DNA of 6,624 nt from Rubritepida sp. (GCA_014376425.1 JACMRO010000424.1:1-6624), one strand, 5' to 3'. Counted from the first letter of the stretch, positions 1-5,458 are shown. Notes: a model not told the origin generated them from the sequence alone. A program made the numbers and translations.

Positions 1-25
1 GGGGTCGCTTCGGCGGCCCCTTTTT
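1..25 (+). terminator. Rho-independent terminator upstream of leuC
   Basis: Bases 1-8 (GGGGTCGC) pair with 13-20 (GCGGCCCC), with one T-G wobble, around a TTCG tetraloop closed by C-G. Five T's follow at 21-25. This is a textbook intrinsic terminator on the + strand. The gene it ends lies outside the window. It could instead be an attenuator in a longer leuC leader; only the sequence to the left would tell. The hairpin itself is clear. Confidence 0.85.
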
Positions 26-32
26 GTATCGT

Positions 33-65
33 GCCCCCGGCCGCCGTTCGGGGGCTGCCCCGGGG
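33..65 (+). promoter_or_regulatory. Foldable leuC leader with GC hairpin next to the Shine-Dalgarno
   Basis: Between the terminator and the leuC start, GCCCCCG (33-39) can pair with CGGGGGC (49-55) as a 7-bp stem with a 9-base loop. GGGG (51-54) can alternatively pair with CCCC (58-61) across CTG. The only Shine-Dalgarno-like run for leuC, GGGGAA (62-67), directly follows CCCC, so it could also be masked by the C-run at 34-38. The pairings are visible in the sequence. Any regulatory role is inference; C/G runs in GC-rich DNA fold easily by chance. Confidence 0.3.
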
Positions 66-74
66 AAACGACAT

Positions 75-1493
75 ATGGCCGACAAGCCACGCACGCTGTT
101 CGACAAGATCTGGGACGCCCATGTGGTGGAGCGGCTCGAGGGCGGCACCGTCCTGCTCTACATCGACCGCCACCTGGTGCATGAGGTGACCAGCCCACAG
201 GCGTTCGAGGGGCTGCGCACCGCGGGCCGCAAAGTTCGCTCGCTGCACGGCACCATCGCGGTGGTGGATCACAACATCGCCACCGACGCGTCGCGCCGCA
301 CCGGCATCGAGGACCCCGAAAGCCGCTTGCAGGTCGAGACGCTGGAGGCGAACGTCGCCGAATTCGGCGTGCCCTACATCCCCCTGCTGGATGAGCGGCA
401 GGGCATCGTTCATGTCATCGGGCCGGAGCTGGGGCTTTCACTGCGCGGCATGACGAACGTGTGCGGCGCCAGCCATACCTCCACCCATGGCGCGATGGGC
501 GCGCTGGCTTTCGGCATCGGCACGTCCGAGGTCGAGCACGTGCTGGCCACCCAGACGGTGCTGCAGAAGCCGGCGAAGAACATGCGCGTGACGGTGGACG
601 GCACCCTGCCGGCGGGCTGTTCGGCCAAGGACATCGCACTCGCCATCATCGGCCATATCGGCACCGCCGGCGGCACCGGCCATGTCATCGAATATGCCGG
701 CGAGGCGATCCGCGCGCTCGACATGGCCGGGCGGATGACGCTGTGCAACATGAGCATCGAAGCGGGCGCCCGGGCCGGCATGGTGGCGCCGGACGAGGTG
801 ACCATCGCCTATGTCGAGGGCCGGCCCCATGCGCCCGTCGGCGAAGCGTGGGTGCGCGCGACCGAGTGGTGGCGCAGCCTGCCCAGCGATCCGGGCGCGC
901 ATTTCGACAGGGAAGTGACGCTGCGGGCGGAGGAGATCACGCCGCGCGTCACCTGGGGCACCTCGCCGGAGGATGTGCTGCCTATCACCGGCACCATCCC
1001 CGACCCGGCGGATGCACCTGATGAGACGCGGCGCGCGCAGCTGGAGCGAATGGTCGAATACATGGGGCTCATTCCCGGCCAGAAGCTGACCGACCTGAAG
1101 GTGGACGTGGTCTTCATCGGCAGCTGCACGAACTCCCGCATTGAGGACATCCGTGCCGCCGCCGCCATCGCCCGGGGCCGGCACGTGGCACCGCACGTCC
1201 GCGCGCTGGTCGTCCCCGGCTCGGGCCTGGTGAAGAAGCAGGCCGAGGCCGAAGGGCTGGACCAGGTGCTGCTGGATGCAGGCTTCGAGTGGCGTGAGGC
1301 CGGCTGCTCCATGTGCCTGGGCATGAACCCGGACAAGCTCAAGCCCGGCCAGCGCTCGGCCAGCACGTCGAACCGCAATTTCGAGGGGCGGCAAGGGCCG
1401 GGCGGGCGCACGCATCTGCTCTCGCCCGCGATGGCGGCGGCGGGGGCCATCGCGGGCACGCTTGCCGATGTCCGCGAATTCGCACCCCTGTGA
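75..1493 (+). CDS. leuC: 3-isopropylmalate dehydratase large subunit
   Basis: The large subunit of isopropylmalate isomerase (aconitase superfamily) works with LeuD to convert 2-isopropylmalate to 3-isopropylmalate through 2-isopropylmaleate, in cytoplasmic leucine synthesis. The 472-residue product matches the family's usual length of about 465-475. The three 4Fe-4S ligands are in place: Cys351 in IGSCTNSR, and Cys411 and Cys414 in GCSMCLGMNPD. Other hallmarks are VDHN near the N-terminus, CGASHTSTHGAMGALAFGIG around residue 130, and the C-terminal STSNRNFEGRQG. I chose the ATG at 75, giving MADKPRTLFDKIWDAH, because known LeuC proteins begin like this. The frame is open back to an ATG at 24, but that start lies in the terminator T-run. 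A weak GGGGAA Shine-Dalgarno sits 7 bases upstream. It is the first gene of a probable leuC-leuD-leuB operon, and the reading frame is intact. Confidence 0.97.
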   Translation: MADKPRTLFDKIWDAHVVERLEGGTVLLYIDRHLVHEVTSPQAFEGLRTAGRKVRSLHGTIAVVDHNIATDASRRTGIEDPESRLQVETLEANVAEFGVPYIPLLDERQGIVHVIGPELGLSLRGMTNVCGASHTSTHGAMGALAFGIGTSEVEHVLATQTVLQKPAKNMRVTVDGTLPAGCSAKDIALAIIGHIGTAGGTGHVIEYAGEAIRALDMAGRMTLCNMSIEAGARAGMVAPDEVTIAYVEGRPHAPVGEAWVRATEWWRSLPSDPGAHFDREVTLRAEEITPRVTWGTSPEDVLPITGTIPDPADAPDETRRAQLERMVEYMGLIPGQKLTDLKVDVVFIGSCTNSRIEDIRAAAAIARGRHVAPHVRALVVPGSGLVKKQAEAEGLDQVLLDAGFEWREAGCSMCLGMNPDKLKPGQRSASTSNRNFEGRQGPGGRTHLLSPAMAAAGAIAGTLADVREFAPL

Positions 1494-1671
1494 GCCGCGC
1501 GGCGCCGGCATTTCGGGCTGCCGCCACGGCCCGGTGGATGCCGCCTGCCGGAGCATTGGGCGCACCCTGGCGCGGCTGCCGCGGCCCGGCATATTCCGGC
1601 GGGCGCAGATCGCGACCTGGGGTTTGCCGGACAGGCGCTTCGATGCCTGGCAGGCGCCAGGGGGGCCAAGG

Positions 1672-1884
1672 ATGATGCCGCTCTATTGCAGAGCCGATCG
1701 CGGTCAGGCCGAGGCGGTCGAGCAATTCACGTTCGACCATGCGCCCGACTTCACCGCCGGCTGGGCCAGCGCGCTCGACATCAGCCGCTTACGGCTGCCC
1801 GATGCGCACGCGCATCACCTCTTTCTGTCCCTGTCGCGTGAGCGCCGCCCGGCCTGCATGCGCCGCCTCTGGAGATACGCATGA
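1672..1884 (+). CDS. Possible small protein overlapping the leuD start (unrecognised)
   Basis: The 387-bp leuC-leuD spacer carries one frame that stays open from within the end of leuC to a TGA at 1882-1884, which overlaps the leuD ATG as ATGA. From the ATG at 1672 it encodes 70 residues, starting MMPLYCRADRGQ and ending MRRLWRYA. AGGGGGG at 1659-1665 lies 6 bases upstream as a possible Shine-Dalgarno. Third codon positions are roughly 80% G/C, like its neighbours. The same frame is also open and coding-like further upstream, so a GTG at 1534 (116 residues) or an ATG at 1462 (140 residues, overlapping leuC) are alternative starts, though neither has a good Shine-Dalgarno. I recognise no domain, signal peptide or membrane segment. 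The ATGA junction would suit translational coupling to leuD. It may equally be a chance open frame in GC-rich DNA or a gene remnant. Confidence 0.35.
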   Translation: MMPLYCRADRGQAEAVEQFTFDHAPDFTAGWASALDISRLRLPDAHAHHLFLSLSRERRPACMRRLWRYA

Positions 1885-2492
1885 AGGCTTTCACCACCCT
1901 CACTGGCATCGCCGCTCCCCTGCCAATGGCGAATGTCGATACCGACAAGATCATTGCCGCCCGCTTCCTCAAAACCATCGCCCGCACCGGCCTGGGCAAG
2001 CACCTGTTCCACTCCATGCGCTTCCGCGAGGATGGTTCGGAGAATCCGGATTTCGTGCTGAACCAGCCGCCCTACCGGAATGCGGAAATCCTCATCGCCT
2101 TCGAGAATTTCGGCTGTGGCAGTTCACGCGAGCACGCTCCCTGGGCGTTGCTGGATTTCGGCATTCGCTGCGTCATCGCACCCGATTTCGCCGACATCTT
2201 CCACAACAACGCCACCAAGAACGGCATCCTTCCCATCCGCCTGCCGCGCGCGGTTTGCGAGGCCTTAATGGAGGACGCGAAATTGGGCGGCAACGCACGG
2301 CTGACCATCGACCTGGAGCGTCAGATGGTGGTGCGGCCCTCGGGCGAGGAAATCCCCTTCGAAGTGGACGCGTTCCGGAAACACTGCCTTCTCAACGGTC
2401 TTGACGACATCGGGCAGACCCTCCAGCACGGATCAGCGATTGACGATTACGAGAGCAGGCGGCGTGCCGAGGCGCCCTGGCTGTTCGCCTGA
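1881..2492 (+). CDS. leuD: 3-isopropylmalate dehydratase small subunit
   Basis: The small (swivel-domain) subunit of isopropylmalate isomerase completes the active site formed with LeuC. It has 203 residues, the normal length (about 200). Family landmarks are the N-terminal NVDTDKIIAARFL (18-30), the substrate-site loop NFGCGSSREHAPWAL (76-90), and DFADIFHNNATKNGILPI (102-119). GGAG at 1871-1874, 6 bases before the ATG, fixes the start. The start overlaps the stop of the putative spacer frame as ATGA. leuB begins 11 bp after the stop, so the two are almost certainly co-transcribed. LeuC and LeuD are split by nearly 390 bp here, a wider gap than the tight leuD-leuB junction. Confidence 0.97.
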   Translation: MKAFTTLTGIAAPLPMANVDTDKIIAARFLKTIARTGLGKHLFHSMRFREDGSENPDFVLNQPPYRNAEILIAFENFGCGSSREHAPWALLDFGIRCVIAPDFADIFHNNATKNGILPIRLPRAVCEALMEDAKLGGNARLTIDLERQMVVRPSGEEIPFEVDAFRKHCLLNGLDDIGQTLQHGSAIDDYESRRRAEAPWLFA

Positions 2493-2498
2493 AGGAGG
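2492..2498 (+). promoter_or_regulatory. Strong Shine-Dalgarno of leuB
   Basis: AAGGAGG, a near-perfect anti-16S match, begins on the last base of the leuD stop codon and lies 5 bases before the leuB ATG. It is the strongest ribosome site in the operon and settles the leuB start. Confidence 0.85.
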
Positions 2499-2503
2499 CC
2501 GCC

Positions 2504-3616
2504 ATGCCCGCCAACAAGAAGCTCCTGGTCCTGCCGGGCGACGGCATCGGCCCCGAGGTGATGGGCGAGGTCAGGCGGGTCATGGACTGGATGGCGGTGC
2601 GCCGCGCGATTAGCTTCGACCTGACCGAAGGGCTGGTGGGCGGCGCGGCGATCGATAGCACCGGCAGCCCGTGCCCCGATGCCACGGTAGCTGCGGCGCG
2701 CCGGGCGGATGCCGTTCTGTTCGGCAGCGTGGGCGGCCCGAAATGGGACAAGTTGCCATTCGACCAGCGGCCTGAGCTGGGCATTCTCCGGCTGCGCAAG
2801 GATCTTGGCCTGTTCGCCAACCTGCGCCCCGCGATCGTGCTCGAACCGCTGGCCGAGGCGCCGGCCCTGCGTGCCGAACTGGTGCGTGGCCTGGACATCA
2901 TGATCGTGCGCGAGAGCACCGGCGGTATTTATTTCGGCGAACCGCGAGGCATTTCGCCCAATGCCCAGGGCCGCCGGGTCGGCGTCGATACCGAGGTCTA
3001 TTCTGAGGACGAGATCGCCCGCGTGGCGCGCGTCGCCTTCGACCTGGCACGCAAACGCCGCAACAAGGTGACCAGCGTCGATAAGGCCAACGTCATGCAG
3101 TCGGGCCGCCTGTGGCGTACCGTGGTGGGCGAGGTGCACGCCGCCGACTACGCCGATGTCGAACTGGAAAACATGTATGCCGATAATTGCGCCATGCAGC
3201 TCGCCAGCCGGCCCCGGCAGTTCGACGTCATCCTGGGCAGCAACCTGTTTGGCGACCTGCTGAGTGACCTGGCGGCGGCCCTGACGGGATCGCTGGGGAT
3301 GCTCCCTTCCGCGACGCTGGGCGGGCTGCAGCCGGGCGGTAAGCGGCACGCGCTGTATGAACCGATACACGGCTCCGCGCCCGACATTGCCGGCCGCGGT
3401 ATCGCCAATCCCTGCGCCCAGATTCTCAGCTTCGCCATGCTGCTGCGGCACTCCTTCGGGATGGAAGAGGATGCGAAACTTATCGAGACAGCGATTGAGC
3501 GGGTGCTGGCATCGGGCCTGCGGACGGCCGACATCATGCAACCCGGCCGCGCCCGCGTGGGCACCGCGGTGATGGGTGAGGCGGTACTGCGCGAGCTGGA
3601 AAAACTCGCCGCCTGA
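2504..3616 (+). CDS. leuB: 3-isopropylmalate dehydrogenase
   Basis: NAD-dependent oxidative decarboxylation of 3-isopropylmalate to 2-oxoisocaproate (4-methyl-2-oxopentanoate), the third committed step of leucine synthesis; a cytoplasmic homodimer. The 370-residue length is typical. Visible landmarks are the N-terminal LPGDGIGPEV (10-19), the substrate arginines in LRLRKDLGLFANLRP (Arg96/98/108) and RES (Arg136), Tyr143 of GGIYFGEPRG, Lys194 in VDKANV, and the family signature starting NLFGDLLSDLAAAL at 248 with metal-binding Asp251 and Asp255. The NAD-site stretch EPIHGSAPDIAG (286-297) is followed by GIANP. This pattern separates LeuB from isocitrate and tartrate dehydrogenases. It is the last gene of the leu cluster; two short hairpins without a T-run follow before the tRNA. 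A long antisense open frame covers the gene but is a codon-bias artefact. Confidence 0.97.
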   Translation: MPANKKLLVLPGDGIGPEVMGEVRRVMDWMAVRRAISFDLTEGLVGGAAIDSTGSPCPDATVAAARRADAVLFGSVGGPKWDKLPFDQRPELGILRLRKDLGLFANLRPAIVLEPLAEAPALRAELVRGLDIMIVRESTGGIYFGEPRGISPNAQGRRVGVDTEVYSEDEIARVARVAFDLARKRRNKVTSVDKANVMQSGRLWRTVVGEVHAADYADVELENMYADNCAMQLASRPRQFDVILGSNLFGDLLSDLAAALTGSLGMLPSATLGGLQPGGKRHALYEPIHGSAPDIAGRGIANPCAQILSFAMLLRHSFGMEEDAKLIETAIERVLASGLRTADIMQPGRARVGTAVMGEAVLRELEKLAA

Positions 3617-3619
3617 GGG

Positions 3620-3648
3620 TTGCAAGGGGGGGCTGGGGCGGCTATCCC
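3620..3648 (+). promoter_or_regulatory. Candidate promoter for tRNA-Arg
   Basis: TTGCAA (3620-3625) and TATCCC (3643-3648) are separated by 17 bases and lie 26 bases before the mature tRNA. This would give a leader of roughly 18 bases containing the 3657-3670 hairpin. The -10 match is poor (three of six), so the call is tentative. Read-through from leuB is an alternative. Confidence 0.25.
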
Positions 3649-3670
3649 GCCATCTCACCGTTTCGACGGT
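3637..3670 (+). other. Two tandem short hairpins between leuB and tRNA-Arg
   Basis: GGCGG (3637-3641) pairs with CCGCC (3647-3651). Six bases later ACCGT (3657-3661) pairs perfectly with ACGGT (3666-3670) around a stable TTCG loop, ending 3 bases before the tRNA. Neither is followed by a T-run, so neither is a classical intrinsic terminator. They could protect the leu mRNA 3' end after tRNA processing, or form part of the tRNA leader. Confidence 0.4.
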
Positions 3671-3673
3671 TGC

Positions 3674-3749
3674 GCGCCCGTAGCTCAATGGATAGAGCAC
3701 CAGACTACGGATCTGGGGGTTGGGAGTTCGAGTCTTCCCGGGCGCGCCA
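3674..3749 (+). tRNA. tRNA-Arg(ACG), CCA encoded
   Basis: A complete cloverleaf is visible. The 7-bp acceptor stem GCGCCCG/CGGGCGC is fully paired. The D stem is GCTC/GAGC, and the anticodon stem CCAGA/TCTGG carries the loop CTACGGA with anticodon ACG. The variable loop has five bases. The T stem GGGAG/CTTCC (one G-T pair) carries TTCGAGT. Discriminator G (3746) and an encoded CCA (3747-3749) follow. In bacteria the A34 of this tRNA is deaminated to inosine by TadA and reads CGU, CGC and CGA. Five T's follow directly, so the transcript may terminate right after the tRNA. Confidence 0.96.
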
Positions 3750-3923
3750 TTTTTCCGATATCCTAAGGGGCCGTCTACCAAGGCATTTTCCCGCGTTCGG
3801 GTTTTAATGGGCGCGATGCTCGGCAGTGAGGTTACGCCACACCGCACGGTTGCAAGCAAAGACAGAAAAACCCTGATCCATGATCCGCAGTAGGCAAACT
3901 GTTTGTTTATCGGTTAAGAAAAA
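3750..3923. other. AT-richer interval between convergent tRNA genes
   Basis: This 174-bp stretch separates the 3' ends of two convergent tRNAs. It is clearly richer in A/T than the flanking genes, especially from 3855 onward, and has no coding frame I can support. It contains the weak hairpin at 3790-3805, an 11-bp repeat of the tRNA-Val end at 3806-3816, and the palindrome CAAACTGTTTG (3895-3905). I see no integrase, transposase fragment or second tRNA. Confidence 0.5.
3790..3805 (+). terminator. Weak hairpin plus T-run after tRNA-Arg
   Basis: CCCG (3790-3793) pairs with CGGG (3798-3801) around CGTT and is followed by TTTT (3802-3805), 40 bases past the tRNA. The stem has only 4 GC pairs, so termination would be weak. 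It could serve as a second stop after the T-run abutting the tRNA. Confidence 0.35.
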
Positions 3924-3932
3924 TGGGCGCGA
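3806..3932. repeat. 11-bp direct repeat of the tRNA-Val 3' end
   Basis: AATGGGCGCGA occurs at 3806-3816 and again at 3922-3932. The second copy spans the discriminator and the whole 3' acceptor strand of tRNA-Val, plus 2 bases downstream and 1 base into the T stem. The copies are 116 bp apart in the same orientation. Such duplications of tRNA ends mark integration sites, but 11 bp is short for that and there is no element between the copies. The repeat is certain; its meaning is not. Confidence 0.45.
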
Positions 3933-3995
3933 CAGGGATCGAACCTGTGGCCCCCGCCATGTCAAGGCGATGCTCTACCGCTGAGCTACGCGCCC
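3924..3995 (-). tRNA. tRNA-Val(GAC), no encoded CCA
   Basis: Read on the minus strand, the acceptor stem GGGCGCG/CGCGCCC is fully paired. The D stem is GCTC/GAGC. The anticodon stem TCGCC/GGCGG has one T-G pair and carries the loop TTGACAT with anticodon GAC, which reads GUC and GUU. The T arm has ACAGG/CCTGT with loop TTCGATC. The discriminator is A at 3924. The next bases are a run of five T's rather than CCA, so CCA must be added by the nucleotidyltransferase, unlike the neighbouring tRNA-Arg. The T-run directly after the tRNA probably ends transcription. Confidence 0.96.
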
Positions 3996-4008
3996 GGGCC
4001 GTAAAGCA

Positions 4009-4037
4009 TGTCTAGCGTGCCGCGCGTTAGCGCACAA
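4009..4037 (-). promoter_or_regulatory. Candidate promoter for tRNA-Val
   Basis: On the minus strand TTGTGC (4037-4032) and TAGACA (4014-4009) are separated by exactly 17 bases, and the mature tRNA begins 13 bases after the -10. Position and spacing fit a sigma-70 type tRNA promoter. The hexamer matches are moderate. Confidence 0.45.
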
Positions 4038-4043
4038 GCCCGC

Positions 4044-4072
4044 GTGACATGAGGCATCGCCTATGGGAATAT
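4044..4072 (+). promoter_or_regulatory. Candidate promoter for the amidohydrolase gene
   Basis: GTGACA (4044-4049, five of six to TTGACA) and GAATAT (4067-4072, three of six) are 17 bases apart. Transcription would begin near 4079, only about six bases before the ATG at 4085, giving an almost leaderless mRNA. That fits the absence of a Shine-Dalgarno and argues against the in-frame ATG at 4049, which would lie inside the promoter. Confidence 0.35.
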
Positions 4073-4084
4073 CCTCTACTGACC

Positions 4085-4969
4085 ATGGACATTCACCCAG
4101 CCACTTTGGACGGCCTCATCTCACCCAGCGAACCAGCGGCGTTCCGCCTGGCCCGGCCAGCCCGTGTGCTGAGCCCGGTGATTTTCGCATCGCCGCATTC
4201 GGGGCGTGATTACCCGGCTGCGTTCATCGCCTCAGCCAGACTCGACCCGCTGGCCCTGCGGCGCTCCGAGGATGGCTTTGTCGATGCGCTGTTTGGTGAC
4301 GCCCCGGATTTAGGCGCCCCATTGCTTGCTGCGGAATTTCCGCGCGCTTACTGCGACGCCAATCGCGAACCCTGGGAGCTGGACCCGGATATGTTCGATT
4401 CGCCGCTGCCGGATTGGGTCAACATCGCCAGTCCGCGCGTTGGCGCTGGGCTGGGCACCATCGCGCGGGTGGTGGCGAACGGGGAGCGAATCTATCACCG
4501 GAAGCTGCCGTTCGCAGAGGCCGAGCAACGGATTCGCCATTGCTGGCAGCCCTATCACGCCGCTCTTTCCGCGCTCATTGCTGAGACTCGCGATCAATTC
4601 GGGCATTGCCTGCTAATCGACTGTCATTCAATGCCGACGCACCCCTCCCAGCAGGGCACGCCGCCCGACATGGTTCTGGGCGATGCACATGGCACAACCT
4701 GCGCGCCGCGAGCGTCCCGCCTCGTCGAGTCGTTTCTGGGTGATTTCGGGTACCGTGTACAGCGGAATGACCCGTATGCCGGGGGCTACATCACCCGACA
4801 TTACGGGCGCCCACGGGAAGGGGTGCATGTGCTGCAGCTGGAAGTGGCGCGGCCGCTCTACATGGATGAGGCCCGTATCGAACCACACATTGGAATGACG
4901 CGGCTGCGCGCTGACATGGCGCGGCTTATTCGGGCCCTTGTAGCGTCCAATTGGGGGTTCCTGCGCTAA
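4085..4969 (+). CDS. N-formylglutamate amidohydrolase family protein
   Basis: A member of the FGase family (Pfam PF05013), whose characterised members hydrolyse N-formyl-L-glutamate to glutamate and formate, the last step of one histidine-degradation route. From the ATG at 4085 it has 294 residues, a normal length. Motifs seen are FASPHSGRDYP (34-44, His38), RRSEDGFVD (59-67), RAYCDANREPWELD (87-100), LLIDCHSMP (176-184, His181), DMVLGDAHG (195-203) and NDPYAGGYITRHYGRP (228-243) followed by LQLE. These carry the likely metal and catalytic residues. There is no signal peptide, so it is probably cytoplasmic. An in-frame ATG at 4049 would add 12 residues. Neither start has a Shine-Dalgarno, and the candidate promoter favours 4085. 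No hut gene is adjacent, so the substrate may be another formyl-amino acid. It converges on the cold-shock gene. Confidence 0.88.
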   Translation: MDIHPATLDGLISPSEPAAFRLARPARVLSPVIFASPHSGRDYPAAFIASARLDPLALRRSEDGFVDALFGDAPDLGAPLLAAEFPRAYCDANREPWELDPDMFDSPLPDWVNIASPRVGAGLGTIARVVANGERIYHRKLPFAEAEQRIRHCWQPYHAALSALIAETRDQFGHCLLIDCHSMPTHPSQQGTPPDMVLGDAHGTTCAPRASRLVESFLGDFGYRVQRNDPYAGGYITRHYGRPREGVHVLQLEVARPLYMDEARIEPHIGMTRLRADMARLIRALVASNWGFLR

Positions 4970-4995
4970 ACTCTCCCGCCAACCCGCTCTGGCAA

Positions 4996-5016
4996 GGCGG
5001 CGCGCCGAGCGCCGCC
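4996..5016. terminator. GC hairpin between convergent genes, no T-run
   Basis: GGCGGCG (4996-5002) pairs perfectly with CGCCGCC (5010-5016) around a 7-base loop. It lies 26 bases after the amidohydrolase stop and 35 bases after the end of the oppositely oriented cold-shock gene. Neither strand has a proper T-run after the stem. It may act as a shared 3' end or RNA-stabilising hairpin rather than a strong intrinsic terminator. Confidence 0.4.
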
Positions 5017-5051
5017 CTCCAGTCACTCAATCGGTCAAATCAGCTGGCCGC

Positions 5052-5255
5052 CTAGATGGGCTTGAGGTTGATCGCCGCTTCCTTACCGCGCTCCATTGCG
5101 ACTTCGTATTCAATCTTCTGGTTCTCCTGCAGGCCCTGGAGCCCGGCCTTCTGCACGGCAGTGATGTGCACAAAGACGTCCTTGCCACCACTGGGCGGGG
5201 TAATGAACCCAAACCCCTTGGTCGCATTGAACCACTTAACTGTCCCGACGGGCAT
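5052..5255 (-). CDS. CspA-family cold-shock protein
   Basis: A 67-residue single cold-shock (OB-fold) domain that binds single-stranded RNA and DNA; family members act as RNA chaperones or antiterminators in the cytoplasm. It opens MPVGTVKWFNATKGFGFITP. RNP1 is KGFGFI (13-18) and RNP2 is VFVHI (27-31), with Trp8 and Phe9 completing the aromatic binding face. Its length equals that of typical Csp proteins (65-70). On the minus strand AAGGA (5268-5264) lies 8 bases before the ATG and supports this start. It is the next gene downstream of groL on the same strand but is separated from it by the groL terminator, so it probably has its own promoter in 5256-5415, where I find no convincing hexamer pair. 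Whether it is cold-induced or constitutive cannot be told from the sequence, so I give no numbered csp symbol. Confidence 0.95.
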   Translation of the reverse strand: MPVGTVKWFNATKGFGFITPPSGGKDVFVHITAVQKAGLQGLQENQKIEYEVAMERGKEAAINLKPI

Positions 5256-5279
5256 TCACGTTATCCTTTTTTGTCGTCA

Positions 5280-5297
5280 CGCGGCGGTTACTCCGCG
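5280..5297 (-). other. Small hairpin in the cold-shock gene leader
   Basis: CGCGG (5280-5284) and CCGCG (5293-5297) can pair around an 8-base loop, 25-42 bases before the cold-shock start codon. Structured 5' leaders that sense temperature are known for cspA in other bacteria. This 5-bp stem is too small to claim such a role. Confidence 0.2.
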
Positions 5298-5415
5298 CAG
5301 ATTGGGGTGGGCATGTCAAACAAAGACGGCGCTCAGGCACGGGAATATGCCGACAGGCAGTGCTCAAACGTCTTGATGTGGCATCGGTTTCGCTTGGCGG
5401 CAGCCAGGCTGGCCA

Positions 5416-5458
5416 GACGAAAAAGGGGCGGCCCGGATGGACCGCCCCCCTTTTCGTC
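5416..5458 (-). terminator. Rho-independent terminator of groL
   Basis: A GC stem pairs 5425-5431 with 5442-5448 around a 10-base loop. Beyond a small bulge, 5416-5423 (GACGAAAA) pairs with 5451-5458 (TTTTCGTC). Read on the minus strand, the hairpin ends in GCCGCCCC followed by five T's, starting 16 bases after the groL stop. Because the arms carry A's on one side and T's on the other, it could also stop transcription coming from the left. Confidence 0.88.

Noticed and set aside
24..74. Upstream in-frame ATG for leuC at 24
   Set aside because: The added residues come from the terminator T-run and the C/G-run leader, match no LeuC N-terminus, and no ribosome site precedes that ATG.
438..1592. 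384-codon open frame on the minus strand opposite leuC
   Set aside because: It is antisense to leuC with no recognisable domain and a composition dominated by R, A, G and H, the mark of a GC-bias shadow frame.
1313..1740. Other open frames over the leuC end and spacer on both strands
   Set aside because: They overlap leuC antisense or out of frame, stop before leuD, and give low-complexity R/A/P/G-rich products. Only the frame ending at 1884 has a meaningful junction with leuD.
2447..3859. 470-codon open frame on the minus strand across leuB and tRNA-Arg
   Set aside because: It lies antisense to a clearly real leuB and runs through a tRNA gene. Its N-terminal part (GAPGKTRTPNPQ and on) is the well-known artefact of translating a tRNA-Arg backwards. 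Long antisense frames are expected in DNA this GC-rich.
3873..3886. Tandem TGATCCA/TGATCCG as a short repeat array
   Set aside because: There are only two units with one mismatch and no further copies. It is not a CRISPR or iteron array.
3895..3905. Palindrome CAAACTGTTTG as an operator
   Set aside because: It is a single 11-bp palindrome between two tRNA 3' ends with no promoter or gene start nearby to control, so it is likely chance in AT-richer DNA.
5291..5319. TTGACA on the minus strand (5319-5314) as a promoter for the cold-shock gene
   Set aside because: The -35 match is perfect, but at 16-19 bases downstream there is only GC-rich sequence such as GCGGAG and nothing like a -10 box.
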